This document shows positions 1 through 9,037 of a stretch of 64,000 nucleotides of DNA, piece by piece. Source of the DNA: Ww85 sp963745765 (GTDB taxonomy: Bacteria; Desulfobacterota; Desulfobulbia; Desulfobulbales; Desulfocapsaceae); contig CAVUYQ010000025.1 of assembly GCA_963745765.1 (NCBI GenBank), positions 62,001 to 126,000 of the forward strand. The letters are read 5' to 3'. Position 1 is the first letter of the stretch; every line of letters starts with the position of its first letter. Made by a program: the position numbers and the translations under genes. The notes under the pieces were generated by a model. The model made no database searches and was not told the DNA's origin. It saw only the letters and a program-made list of their open reading frames with translations.

Positions 1-1309
1 CGACCGGGGCGACCGGATAGCCATAGCGCTTGAAGAACCAGCCGACAATGCCAAATCCTATACAGGCCGCCACATCAAACATTGACCCGCTGACGGCATA
101 ACTGCCGATGATGGCAATAACCAGGATCAGCGGGAACATGACCGCTTCCGGAACAGAGACCACCTTGATAAACAATCGGTTACCGTAGAGCCCGATTAAG
201 AGCATGACGATGTTTGCAACGATCAGGGAGGAAAAGATACCGTAGACGATATCCGGATTATTCTGAAAGAGCATGGGGCCAGGTACCAGATCATGCAGCA
301 TAAAGGCTCCGAGCAGCACGGCATCCGTAGCACTGCCGGGGATGCCGAGGGCCAGGAGCGGGACCAGGGCGCCGCCGACAGAACTGGAATTGGCGGCTTC
401 TGCTGCGGCAACCCCTTCGAGTGAACCATTACCGAATTTTTCCGGCTCCTTGCTGCTTCGTTTTGCCATGTCATAACTGATAAAGGCGGCTATTGTTGAT
501 CCGGCACCCGGGAAGATACCAATGATGGTGCCGATGATTGATGAACGCAGAATGGTAAACTTGATTTTCATGAATTCATCTATGGTCGGCAGCTTATTGT
601 CGATTCTGTCCAATACTCGGCCGACGCCGGTCCACGACTCGAACTTTTCAAAAACAACACTGACGGCAAACAACCCGATCAGGGCGGGAATCAGGGTGAA
701 GCCGTCATAGAGCATATCGTTGCCGAAGGTAAAGCGGGACACACCTGAAATAGGATCGATACCAATGGTTACGATAATGAGCCCAAAGAGGATGGCGACC
801 ATTGATTTCAGGATATTCCCTCGACTCATTGAGGCAACGGTGGCCAGGCCGAACAGGGCCAGGGCGAAATAATCGGCCGGGCTGAATTTCAGTGCGACAC
901 GGGCGAGTGGTACGGCAAAGAGGATGAGGATGGCAACGCCGACAGCACCGCCGATGGTGGAAGAAACCAGTGCCGTTCCCAACCCTTTTCCCGCTTTGCC
1001 CTGCTGCGTCAGGGGATAGCCGTCCAGTACCGTGACCGCAGCCGCTGGTGTTCCCGGGGTATTGATCAGAACAGCGGTGATGGATCCGCCGTAATTGGAG
1101 GCAAGATAGATGGATGTCAATAAAATGAGGGCGAGCGCGGGACTCATGGTGTAACTGAACGGTACGAGCAGTGCCACGGCTGTTGACGGGGAAAGACCCG
1201 GCATTGCCCCGGCAAGAATACCGACGATCACCCCGATCACGATTATCAAAATTGGTTTCCAGCCAAGAATGACTGAGAAACCAATAGTAAAACTTTCCAC
1301 GAGATCCAT
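1..1309 (-). CDS. tctA: TctA large permease subunit of a tripartite tricarboxylate transporter (3' end outside window)
   Basis: Read on the minus strand from an ATG at 1309, the frame stays open to base 1, so the C-terminus is missing. The translation begins MDLVESFTIGFSVIL and is hydrophobic throughout. It contains the family hallmarks GAMPGLSPSTAVALL near residue 35 and SIYLASNYGGSITAVLINTPGT near residues 65-85, then a second internal-repeat copy with GIFPGAGSTIAAFISYD and LGIPGSATDAVLLGAF. TctA is the roughly 500-residue, 12-helix permease of sodium- or proton-driven carboxylate uptake, so about 435 of its residues are seen. It follows tctB by 38 bases and tctC further upstream in one minus-strand operon. 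The substrate cannot be read from the sequence. Confidence 0.93.
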   Translation of the reverse strand, partial: MDLVESFTIGFSVILGWKPILIIVIGVIVGILAGAMPGLSPSTAVALLVPFSYTMSPALALILLTSIYLASNYGGSITAVLINTPGTPAAAVTVLDGYPLTQQGKAGKGLGTALVSSTIGGAVGVAILILFAVPLARVALKFSPADYFALALFGLATVASMSRGNILKSMVAILFGLIIVTIGIDPISGVSRFTFGNDMLYDGFTLIPALIGLFAVSVVFEKFESWTGVGRVLDRIDNKLPTIDEFMKIKFTILRSSIIGTIIGIFPGAGSTIAAFISYDMAKRSSKEPEKFGNGSLEGVAAAEAANSSSVGGALVPLLALGIPGSATDAVLLGAFMLHDLVPGPMLFQNNPDIVYGIFSSLIVANIVMLLIGLYGNRLFIKVVSVPEAVMFPLILVIAIIGSYAVSGSMFDVAACIGFGIVGWFFKRYGYPVAPV

Positions 1310-1347
1310 GCCTTCACCGTTAGGAAATCATCTGTCGAGCCTCGCCT

Positions 1348-1890
1348 CTAGATGAAATTTTCAATAAATCCAAGTGGTAATTGGATGTAGAGCAGTTTGT
1401 AAAAAATCAGGTATGAGAAGAGAACCCAGCCGGAGCAGACCAGCATGATGATAAGCGGTTTCCGGTAGGAGAGCATATACATGAGGAGCGCCAGGAACAG
1501 GAATGAACTGAGAAAATAACCGAGATAATCCATGGCAAAATAATACCCGATAACCAGGCTGATCGCGAGAGCCAGAAAACCGATTCTACCGCCTTTTGAG
1601 TCCTTCTCGGCTTTGCCGGTAACACAGAAACCCACGAGTACAGCAGAGAACAGGACCAGCCAGAATATCCATAAGCGTGGAATATCAGCCGGTCCCGCCT
1701 CGCCTGCCGGGAAACTGAAGGTAACTGCCCAGAGAAGCAGTGAAAACCCGATCATAAAAATTGGTATGATTACCTGCCCGGTATACATTTTACGTTTCGA
1801 GAAGCGGAAACCGGCAATACCCCCTATGCCCGCCAGCACGAGAAAAAGGGCCCAGATGGAAAGTCCGCTGCCTTCACTGAAGTATTCCAT
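1348..1890 (-). CDS. tctB: TctB small permease subunit of a tripartite tricarboxylate transporter
   Basis: This 180-residue protein has four predicted membrane helices: about residues 10-27, 38-60, 75-92 and 100-175 (the last stretch is a helix pair). That is the usual size and shape of TctB, the poorly conserved small membrane partner of TctA. The ATG at 1890 is preceded by a GGAG element about seven bases upstream. The assignment rests mainly on its position between tctC and tctA. A stable stem-loop separates it from tctC, a common arrangement when the binding protein is made in excess. Confidence 0.85.
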   Translation of the reverse strand: MEYFSEGSGLSIWALFLVLAGIGGIAGFRFSKRKMYTGQVIIPIFMIGFSLLLWAVTFSFPAGEAGPADIPRLWIFWLVLFSAVLVGFCVTGKAEKDSKGGRIGFLALAISLVIGYYFAMDYLGYFLSSFLFLALLMYMLSYRKPLIIMLVCSGWVLFSYLIFYKLLYIQLPLGFIENFI

Positions 1891-1902
1891 GCCATGTCTC
1901 CG

Positions 1903-1954
1903 GATAAACCCTGCCGCAAAGAATCTTGTTCTCTGTCAGGAGGCAGGGTTTATC
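1903..1954 (-). promoter_or_regulatory. Stem-loop between tctC and tctB
   Basis: GATAAACCCTGCC at 1903-1915 is exactly complementary to GGCAGGGTTTATC at 1942-1954, a 13-bp perfect stem with a 26-base loop. There is no T-run after it on the transcribed strand, so it is more likely a partial attenuator or an mRNA-stabilising hairpin protecting the tctC message than a full terminator. Confidence 0.55.
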
Positions 1955-1989
1955 ATATAGGAGTTATCAGGTCAGTTATAAGGGTCTGC

Positions 1990-2946
1990 TTACTTGACGG
2001 CGCCGATCTGTTTGAGCGCTTCACCGAAATCCTTCTGGTCCATTTTGACCGTGGCAAGAAACTTCTCTTCCTGGTCAAAAAGAGGTATGGCTCCGCCGCG
2101 TTTAACATATTTCTGCCATTCGGGATCGTTGGTTACCTTGTTAAACAAATCCGTATAAAAGGCTTTTGCTTCTGCAGGTATCCCTTTTTTTGCCATGAAG
2201 CCACGCCACAGTGTTTCATTGTCGAGACCGCTGACCCCCAGTTCGCTAAATGTTGGCACGTCGGCAAATTCGCCATCGAGACGCTGGGCACTGGAAATGG
2301 CCACCACTTTCAGATCCGGGCGGCCAATGACATCCTGGGGGTTGCCGACATACACAACACCATGTTCACCCAGCAGGGCAGCCATTGCTTTATCACCACT
2401 TGCATAAGGAATCCATTTTGCCTTGATTCCAAAGGCATTCCATACCTTCATGGCCATGATGTGATCGTTTCCTCCCGCAGCCGGACCTACCCAGATCTGC
2501 GCACCATCCTTTGCTTTCGCATCAGCTATCACCTGTTCCCAGGTATTTATGGCAGCGTTGCGATTGGTTATAATCGCCTCTGGATCGGAAACCAGCATAG
2601 CCATCCAGTCCAGATCTTCCAGGTTGACCTTGTTGCCGGTAGAGACAATTTTGCCAATGACAGACTTGGTGACGGCTGCAAACTGGTATCCGTCTGCCTT
2701 TTCGGCAAGGATATATTTGAGGGCGACCATGCCGCCGGCTCCATCCTTATTGACAACAACAAGGGTGGCATCGGTGTATTTTTCAGCAATGGTCGTGAAT
2801 TTCCGGGCAAATACATCGATTGCTCCACCGGGCTTGGTGTAGACGATAAGCTTGATGGGTTTGGTCGGAAATTTCGCCATGGCAGCAGTGAACGAACCTG
2901 CAACGATGGATAGTGCCACCAGAACAACAACAAATCCCTTTTTCAT
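1990..2946 (-). CDS. tctC: TctC-family periplasmic solute-binding protein
   Basis: This 318-residue exported protein has a clear signal peptide (MKKGFVVVLV..., predicted cleavage after AMA at residue 24). The mature start FPTKPIKLIVYTKPGGAIDVFAR is the typical TctC/Bug opening. The later motifs NKDGAGGMVALKYI, PAAGGNDHIMAMKVW and RPDLKVVAISSAQRLDGEFADVPTFSELG also fit the family. It captures a carboxylate in the periplasm for TctAB. A strong Shine-Dalgarno (GGAGGAAA) lies just upstream of the ATG at 2946. It is first in the tctCBA operon. The ligand is unknown. Confidence 0.93.
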   Translation of the reverse strand: MKKGFVVVLVALSIVAGSFTAAMAKFPTKPIKLIVYTKPGGAIDVFARKFTTIAEKYTDATLVVVNKDGAGGMVALKYILAEKADGYQFAAVTKSVIGKIVSTGNKVNLEDLDWMAMLVSDPEAIITNRNAAINTWEQVIADAKAKDGAQIWVGPAAGGNDHIMAMKVWNAFGIKAKWIPYASGDKAMAALLGEHGVVYVGNPQDVIGRPDLKVVAISSAQRLDGEFADVPTFSELGVSGLDNETLWRGFMAKKGIPAEAKAFYTDLFNKVTNDPEWQKYVKRGGAIPLFDQEEKFLATVKMDQKDFGEALKQIGAVK

Positions 2947-3036
2947 GGTTTCCTCCTAACTTTTCGTTGGTGGAGCTTGATTCAGGCATATGTTTACTGC
3001 CCGAGGTGTGTAACGAGATCCTCAGCCTTCTCCACA

Positions 3037-3666
3037 TTACATTCCGACGACCTTTTTGGCCGCCAGCAAATAATTGGTATTCTCAAACGCATCAATTTCA
3101 AGCTTTTTGATGACAGCCTCCATTGCCGCATAGTCTTCGCTTTCAACGCAGGCAGTTTCGATCAGGGCACCGTTGAAGAGGACTTCAGCATATTCACAGA
3201 TAACACCGTCCACCGAAAAGCCGTACCGTTCCTTCTCGACCCTGACAGCCGTCAGATCAGGACTTTTTGCCACGAGATCGAGGAACTCATCGAGGGTACA
3301 GGATGCTTTGCCGGTGGAAACGGGTGCCAGCAGGTTCTCGAAAATAGTTGCGAGTTCGTCCTCTTTTGCCGGAAATTGAAATTTTCCCCGTGGCTGGAAA
3401 ATCTCGTAGCCCCTATCAGTCCCTCCGACCTTTGTTTTAATATCGAGCAGACCGTCACGTATCTTGACATTGGCCTCGTTGGTATGGCGGGAGAGAATGT
3501 ACGTTTCTGTGCTTTGACGGATCTTGAACAGTTTTGCCTGGGCATGCCACATGGCAAGGCCTACGATATCGATGATATCCTGACCGAATACTCTGAATTC
3601 GGCACGAGGAATGATTTTCTCTGCCTCTGCAGCCGAGGTCGCTGTGTTTTTCTCAAATACACTCAT
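3037..3666 (-). CDS. CYTH-like (triphosphate tunnel metalloenzyme-like) protein, function uncertain
   Basis: A 209-residue soluble protein without signal peptide. I do not recognise an experimentally studied homologue. The acidic/basic alternation (RAEFRVFG near residue 22, NVKIRDGLLDIKTKVGG near residues 65-82, RVEKERYGFSVDGVICEYAEV near residues 140-160) resembles the strand pattern of CYTH proteins. These bind triphosphates inside a beta tunnel lined by charged residues. The next gene upstream (3738-4205) is a clear CYTH protein, so the two may be a functional pair, probably cotranscribed (71-base gap). The fold assignment is inference; the reality of the gene is well supported by length and spacing. 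Confidence 0.6.
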   Translation of the reverse strand: MSVFEKNTATSAAEAEKIIPRAEFRVFGQDIIDIVGLAMWHAQAKLFKIRQSTETYILSRHTNEANVKIRDGLLDIKTKVGGTDRGYEIFQPRGKFQFPAKEDELATIFENLLAPVSTGKASCTLDEFLDLVAKSPDLTAVRVEKERYGFSVDGVICEYAEVLFNGALIETACVESEDYAAMEAVIKKLEIDAFENTNYLLAAKKVVGM

Positions 3667-3737
3667 TTGTTTTCCCCTGAGATAGTAGATAGTTGTATAG
3701 GCGGTGTGCAGAGCTTACCTGATTACTGTATTTATTA

Positions 3738-4205
3738 TCACTTCCATTGTGAATACGGTTGTTTGATCAGATTGGAGTTGAAATAGCGTACATCACCGGT
3801 GACTTCCTGGCCAACCCAATTTGGCTTTTTAAAGGATTGATCCTCACTATCAAGTTCAATTTCGGCAACCACCAACCCGTCATTTTCTCCAAAAAACTCG
3901 TCGACCTCCCAGGTGAAACCGCCGTATTCGATCTTATAGCGATTCTTCTCGATAAGTGGTTTTTCGCACAGCTCATCGAGCATGGCGTTGGCGTCAGCCA
4001 GGGGGATCTCATATTCATATTCAAGGCGGGTGGCACCGACACTGATCCCCTTGATGGTAAGAAAACCCTGATGATCTATGGTTCGCACCCGAACGGTACG
4101 CTCCTTGACGGCACTGAGGTAGCCCTGCCGATAAGCGGTCCCGGCGCCAAGCTCTTTCCAGGCTTCGCCGATCAGCAGGAATTTTCGCTCTATTTCTATG
4201 CCCAT
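3738..4205 (-). CDS. CYTH domain protein (triphosphatase / class IV adenylate cyclase-like)
   Basis: This 155-residue protein is a single CYTH domain. It opens with the signature E-x-E-x-K (MGIEIERKF, residues 3-8) and continues with RVRTIDHQGFLTIKG, EYEYEIPLADANAMLDEL, IEKNRYKIEYGGFTWEVDEF and GLVVAEIELDSEDQ, whose acidic and basic residues line the tunnel. Single-domain bacterial CYTH proteins of this size (NeuTTM type) are mostly inorganic tripolyphosphatases; some class IV enzymes make cAMP. The full tunnel set appears present, so it is probably active. It lies upstream of a second CYTH-like gene on the same strand. Confidence 0.88.
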   Translation of the reverse strand: MGIEIERKFLLIGEAWKELGAGTAYRQGYLSAVKERTVRVRTIDHQGFLTIKGISVGATRLEYEYEIPLADANAMLDELCEKPLIEKNRYKIEYGGFTWEVDEFFGENDGLVVAEIELDSEDQSFKKPNWVGQEVTGDVRYFNSNLIKQPYSQWK

Positions 4206-4236
4206 GTTCAGTCTCCCTCTTCGGTATGGGATTTAT

Positions 4237-4375
4237 GGCCACCTTGAATAACTGCCTTTTCGTCCGATCTCGGCGTTATGCTGGGAATTTTATCATCGGA
4301 ATATTGAGTATATACCTGCGGCAAAATTTCCCGCATGCCTTAATCTCGAACGATGCCTGATTATTCAAGGTACCC
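4237..4375. repeat. Dispersed ~140-bp intergenic element, copy 1 (inverted relative to the others)
   Basis: The segment runs from GGCCACCTTGAATAA to TTATTCAAGGTACCC, so its ends are inverted repeats. Its reverse complement aligns end to end with the copy at 23303-23443, including the inner block TTTTCGTCCGATCTC and the core around CAGGCATA. Further copies lie at 56791-56933 and 63034-63174. It has no open frame of note. The size, inverted ends and intergenic placement suggest a non-autonomous miniature element or a REP/BIME-like family. Confidence 0.75.
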
Positions 4376-4630
4376 TTATGATGTGAACGACCGGTGTTTC
4401 TTTTCCCTTTTCTAAAAAGCCTATCCTTTCTTCCAGCTGCGTGATAACCCGGGATGAGGCCTGATCATCTCATTTATCCCTTTATCATGCCACATATCAA
4501 CAATCTTTTCTCTTTCAAGAAGAAATTCCGCTGTTCGGGGAGTAATCCTCGAAGGCATGCATCAAGGTTGGAATACAATACAAAAGTCAACGGTCATGCC
4601 GCATTTTCCAGGATATGAACGTACCGCCTT

Positions 4631-4651
4631 ATTATAAGAATAACTTATAAT
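4631..4651. promoter_or_regulatory. Palindrome upstream of the LysR gene
   Basis: ATTATAAG at 4631-4638 and CTTATAAT at 4644-4651 are perfect inverted repeats with a five-base spacer, about 175 bases before the LysR start. The 620-base gap 4206-4825 otherwise holds only the repeat copy at 4237-4375. An AT-rich operator for the LysR protein or a promoter element is possible; this is a guess from symmetry alone. Confidence 0.35.
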
Positions 4652-4825
4652 AGCTACCTGTCTGCCGGCAACAGCTGTTGACCGGAAAAGTTTCGCGGCC
4701 TGCTTGTTTTATTTTGCTTAACATGTTAAATAATCAGTAATACTAGGTAAAATATACAATAAACATCGCCCTTTTTTGGAGCAAAAGCAAATTAAATCTC
4801 ATTCTAGCTTACATAAGTAATAATT

Positions 4826-5755
4826 ATGAATATAGATCAGCTCCGAATCTTTCAGGAAGTTGTCTTAACAGGAAGTTTCACGAAAGCGGCAAGAGAGTTG
4901 TTTCTTAGTCAACCTGCTGTCAGTCAGCAGATCAAGAAGCTGGAGAATGCCTATGGGGTAAAATTATTTGACCGACAAGGCAAATCCATTCAACTGACCC
5001 ACCAGGGGGAGATTCTCTTTTCTAAAATTACAAACGTCTTAAGTGATCTTCGTGATATCGAGAAAATATTTGAAGACATGTCTGAACTTGATATCGGTAG
5101 AATAGCTATTGCTTCTACCGCTGTTTTCAGCACCTACTTTCTGCCCCAGGCAATGGGCGTTTTTAATAGAAATTATCCGAGAATTGAGCTTGAACTCAAT
5201 ACGGGCAACTCTCATAGAGTCATCACCAAGCTGCTTGAAGGGAGAACTGATTTTGGTTTTGGCGGCGTTGTTAAATCGGAACCCGATATTCAGTACTGCC
5301 TTATTCATCAGGAGCCCTATATCTTTGTGGTTGGCAATGAACATCCCCTGGCAGCGAAGTCCTTGGTTGCCGTAGATGATCTGAAGGACTTCCCTTTTAT
5401 CTGGCGGGAACATGGTACGCTGACCCGGCGGAAAATGGAGGAAATGCTCGGAGGACCTCGAGCCTCGCTGATTTTTGGTAATGTCATAGAAGTGCAAAAT
5501 GTAGAAACAGCAAAACGGCTGGTAGAGGGGGGATACGGTGTAACTATCATTCCTGAAATTGCAGTCCGTCGGGAGCTGGAAGGGGGGTGGCTCAGGGAAG
5601 TGGCTCTCGACGGACTGAATCTAAAGGCTTCCTATTATCTTTTGTACCCGCGTAAACGGCCAATTTCAAGATATGCAACAACCTTCCTCCGTCTTCTGCT
5701 TGATACAGTTGCGCTGACCAACAAGACGGCTTTTCTCACCACAATTAATCAATAA
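4826..5755 (+). CDS. LysR-family transcriptional regulator
   Basis: This 309-residue protein has the standard LysR layout. The N-terminal winged helix-turn-helix spans about residues 1-60 (MNIDQLRIFQEVVLTGSFTKAARELFLSQPAVSQQIKKLE...LFDRQG). A linker helix and a type-2 periplasmic-binding-like effector domain follow, from about residue 90 to 295. No clear Shine-Dalgarno precedes the ATG. LysR proteins often control a divergent neighbour, but the divergent gene here is a CYTH protein 620 bases away. The gene immediately downstream (5791) may be the more relevant partner. The effector is unknown. Confidence 0.93.
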   Translation: MNIDQLRIFQEVVLTGSFTKAARELFLSQPAVSQQIKKLENAYGVKLFDRQGKSIQLTHQGEILFSKITNVLSDLRDIEKIFEDMSELDIGRIAIASTAVFSTYFLPQAMGVFNRNYPRIELELNTGNSHRVITKLLEGRTDFGFGGVVKSEPDIQYCLIHQEPYIFVVGNEHPLAAKSLVAVDDLKDFPFIWREHGTLTRRKMEEMLGGPRASLIFGNVIEVQNVETAKRLVEGGYGVTIIPEIAVRRELEGGWLREVALDGLNLKASYYLLYPRKRPISRYATTFLRLLLDTVALTNKTAFLTTINQ

Positions 5756-5790
5756 TAAATTGATGCAAATGGAAATTGAATCTTTTCAAC

Positions 5791-8700
5791 ATGATCATGA
5801 AAAACAAACCTTCCGCATTTTTTTTCGACAAGAACGATTATGAACTCCTGCACATCGTCAATGATGTTCTGGAAAGAGGGCCCAAATCCCAGGCTCTTCG
5901 CTCCCTGCTCGTTGAATATATGCACCCGCATGGTATCAAGGAAATGGCAGCCCCCTTTGGATTGCGCATTGCCTATGCGATTGCCGGACTGCTCGGTTCC
6001 TTTGAAAAGGGCAAAGCTATCGACCGGATAAAATCACTGCGCTCTCTGCGGGACGAAGTATTCCTTACCTCGCCCTCCTTTTACCAGAAGAACACCGCCA
6101 GAGTCCTTCTGCAGATCATGAAGGAGCTTGTTCGCAGCAAGGGTGATGAACTGCGTCAACTCAAACTAGCCCATGACTTTCGTATCGTATCCATGGGAAA
6201 TCCGCGAAAAGTGCGAACAGAACTGGCCAAATACCACCTCATCGAGATGCCCGAGGAATGGAACCAGTTTGCTTTTGATGACCATGTGCACGATGCAAAT
6301 ACCAAGGGGAGAAAATCACCCACCCACCTGGTAATGGATGCCTGGATCAAAGGAATCCGCTACCTGACAGTGGTGTACTACAATTACGTCCGCCCGGAAG
6401 TTGTCGAGGAGTTGGTTGAGGCCAGCGCTATCCTGGATATCCGAGTTCAGGTCGGCATTGAGATGTCGACCCGGTTTCGCGACAAATATGCCCGCTTCAC
6501 CTGGGAACCTCACGGATTTAACGACAATCGGGCATTTTTACAGTTTCTCCAGGAAGAAGCGGTAATGAAGCTGATGGATGAAGGGCGCGAGGTGTCTCAA
6601 TACCAGCAAAAATACGTATTCGAGGTTCTCGAGGTCTTTAATAAAAGGCATAGACTGGTTCTCAACGAGAATCTGGCATTTTCATTTGAACCACTCAGCC
6701 TTGACGATTTCATTACTTTCGTCGGGACTGGTCAGCCGTCTATATTGCATCTGGCTAGATTTATACATAATACTCTCAGTCATCACGTAAAGGAAAAACG
6801 TGCCAACTTTTCAGGAGAACAGGAAAAGGAACATCTTCTATCCGGGATACCGGAACGTTTTCAAAATATCAGCGTCGAAACTATCATTAATGAATTCCTG
6901 CTGCCGATACACAATCCTGAAGTACACGACCCGACTATACCGCAGAACAATCCCAACCTCCCACAACTGCTCCAGAACACCCTGTCAGATTTACTCAGCA
7001 GATTGCTAACCCTCCATTCCAGTTCGAAGTTCACCCTGAATCTCAGCAACCTCTCGGTTCAGGATACCATGGAACTACTCTATGCAGCGGCAGGTAAAAT
7101 CACCCATATAGAAGCATATAACCTTAAAAGCGCCACGCACGGTATGAGTTCAGGCCTGACCGTTGGAATAGGCAAGACGGCTCGAATAACAGAAGACCTC
7201 AAGGGGGCGGCAACACATTACCACCTGATAGGCGAATTACAAAAAGCGCTCAACGACGACAACGTCATCAGTCTCAAGAGAGTGATCCGTGCCGTCATCT
7301 GGGATTATGAAGAACAGCACCTTGACTTGAAAACACAACCACTCCCGGAACCTGCTGAAAAGAAAGAAACCCAGGCATTTGCCGACGAGAAGGGCAGGCG
7401 TACTTCACCCTTGGAACTATCGCAAGAAACCCAACAGGTTAACGAAAAGATCCAGCAGATGGAAACAAGAAAACTGGAGCTTATTGATATTCTCTTCAAT
7501 CTCGATACATTCCACAAGTACTACAAAAACAGGCCCCTTCGTTCACACATCGGCTCCGGGTCGACAGGCCAGGCTGAACACCAATATGGTATGGGACTCG
7601 TGGTAATGGACACCCTTCCCACCCGGGCACGGAAATCATTTCGAGGAACAATGGGGCAAAAAAGCCACTCACTTATTCCGGTCAGTGCACTCTTGACCAG
7701 AAATTCCCATAGACGCCTCTATGACTCTGCAGAAATCACGGCTGGAACAAATTGGCCAGGCAAACTGCCTTTTTTAAAAGCGTTCTTTAACACGCATTGG
7801 CTGGATTGGAGCCTTGATGGCTTCCAAGTCCATGGGCAGGGACCCGGCAACATTGCCACCCTTGGTGGTTTGAGGAAAAGCTGTGAGAATGAGTTATTGG
7901 GCAATGATTCACAAAAAAATAATACTGTCGATGCCCCCTGGAAATATCTCAATACAAATTTAAAAAATACTCTCAAGGTATTTATTGGATTTATCCCCGC
8001 CTTTCTCACCTTCAGTCTCACCAAAGATTGGTGGGTACTTGCCTACTTGGGTGCCTTCATCTGGTTTGGGATCACCGGATCAAGAAATATTATCCAGTCA
8101 GTCCTGGGTGGCGGCGGTTTTCGCCGGTCTCCGCTACTGCCCTGGAACTCCCTGGTCAGCTGGAGCAGGATATCCGATTCATTATTGTATACAGGTTTTT
8201 CCGTACCTCTTTTGGATTACCTCGTCAAAACACTATTCCTTGATCAAGCTTTCGGTGTCACGACAGGTACCAATCCGGTACTCCTCTATTCGGTGATGGG
8301 CCTGGCCAACGGCATATATATATCCAGTCACAATATCTTCCGGGGACTGCCCAGGGGCGCAACCATTGGGAATTTTTTCCGATCAATCCTGGCAATCCCG
8401 GTCGCAGTTGTATTAAACAGCCTCATTGGGGCGCTGCTGCTGAGCGCAGGAGTTCCCGATGTAAGTGGCGCTTTGCAAAAGTGGGCTGCGATAATCTCTA
8501 AATTTGCCTCCGATTGTGTGGCTGCAGGGATTGAAGGGCTGGCAGACCGACAAGCCAATATCCGCAAACGGCTTGCGGCATACCGTACCAAAGTGTCCCA
8601 GTTGTTTGCCGTTTTTTCCCGATTGAGTGTGCAATTTCCGGAAGAAGATGTTCTTGAGATGCTCCAATTTCCTAAATTTATGATGAAGACGTTGAGTAAA

Positions 8701-9015
8701 GAGGCTCAGGAGATGGAGAAGCTTATAATTGTCAACGCGTTGGACCTGATGTCTTTCTGGATGTACCAACCACGGGCCCGCAAGGCGTTAGCCATGATTT
8801 CGCAGAACATGTCTGAGGAAGAGTGGCTGATTTTTTATAGATCACAGCTGATTCTTAAACGCCACAAGGAAATCAGCCAGGTATTCATCGATGGATTGGT
8901 CGGCAAAAACTTTTCAAAAGCACTCAGCTTTTATCTGGACCAGTCGAAGGGATACCTCTCTGATTTGAAGAAGCTTGGTGGAAAAAGAAATGCAGTAAAG
9001 TTCAAGATATCTTAG
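5791..9015 (+). CDS. Very large protein with PHP-like N-terminal domain and C-terminal membrane segments, function unknown
   Basis: About 1075 residues; I know no characterised homologue. Residues ~160-245 resemble a PHP phosphoesterase: DDHVHD (165-167 is H-V-H), then a LTVVYYN strand, GIEMSTRF (222-229) and PHGF (240-243). These correspond to the HxH, G-[IV]-E-x-[ST] and later His ligands of PHP enzymes, so a metal-dependent hydrolase is possible. A long soluble region follows, with a glutamine/glutamate-rich coiled coil near residues 535-570. Four hydrophobic stretches lie near residues 730-760, 800-820, 830-847 and 862-888, then a helical cytoplasmic tail. The start is uncertain. TTG 5776, ATG 5791 and ATG 5797 are in frame, while ATG 5763 would be in frame only if the T8 tract at 5818-5825 were one base off. 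The gap to the LysR gene is only about 35 bases. Confidence 0.75.
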   Translation: MIMKNKPSAFFFDKNDYELLHIVNDVLERGPKSQALRSLLVEYMHPHGIKEMAAPFGLRIAYAIAGLLGSFEKGKAIDRIKSLRSLRDEVFLTSPSFYQKNTARVLLQIMKELVRSKGDELRQLKLAHDFRIVSMGNPRKVRTELAKYHLIEMPEEWNQFAFDDHVHDANTKGRKSPTHLVMDAWIKGIRYLTVVYYNYVRPEVVEELVEASAILDIRVQVGIEMSTRFRDKYARFTWEPHGFNDNRAFLQFLQEEAVMKLMDEGREVSQYQQKYVFEVLEVFNKRHRLVLNENLAFSFEPLSLDDFITFVGTGQPSILHLARFIHNTLSHHVKEKRANFSGEQEKEHLLSGIPERFQNISVETIINEFLLPIHNPEVHDPTIPQNNPNLPQLLQNTLSDLLSRLLTLHSSSKFTLNLSNLSVQDTMELLYAAAGKITHIEAYNLKSATHGMSSGLTVGIGKTARITEDLKGAATHYHLIGELQKALNDDNVISLKRVIRAVIWDYEEQHLDLKTQPLPEPAEKKETQAFADEKGRRTSPLELSQETQQVNEKIQQMETRKLELIDILFNLDTFHKYYKNRPLRSHIGSGSTGQAEHQYGMGLVVMDTLPTRARKSFRGTMGQKSHSLIPVSALLTRNSHRRLYDSAEITAGTNWPGKLPFLKAFFNTHWLDWSLDGFQVHGQGPGNIATLGGLRKSCENELLGNDSQKNNTVDAPWKYLNTNLKNTLKVFIGFIPAFLTFSLTKDWWVLAYLGAFIWFGITGSRNIIQSVLGGGGFRRSPLLPWNSLVSWSRISDSLLYTGFSVPLLDYLVKTLFLDQAFGVTTGTNPVLLYSVMGLANGIYISSHNIFRGLPRGATIGNFFRSILAIPVAVVLNSLIGALLLSAGVPDVSGALQKWAAIISKFASDCVAAGIEGLADRQANIRKRLAAYRTKVSQLFAVFSRLSVQFPEEDVLEMLQFPKFMMKTLSKEAQEMEKLIIVNALDLMSFWMYQPRARKALAMISQNMSEEEWLIFYRSQLILKRHKEISQVFIDGLVGKNFSKALSFYLDQSKGYLSDLKKLGGKRNAVKFKIS

Positions 9016-9037
9016 GCTATCTTGGATAATTACCTTT

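Noticed and set aside
1894..2913. A 339-codon plus-strand frame opposite tctC
   Set aside because: tctC has a signal peptide, family motifs and operon context; the opposite frame has none.
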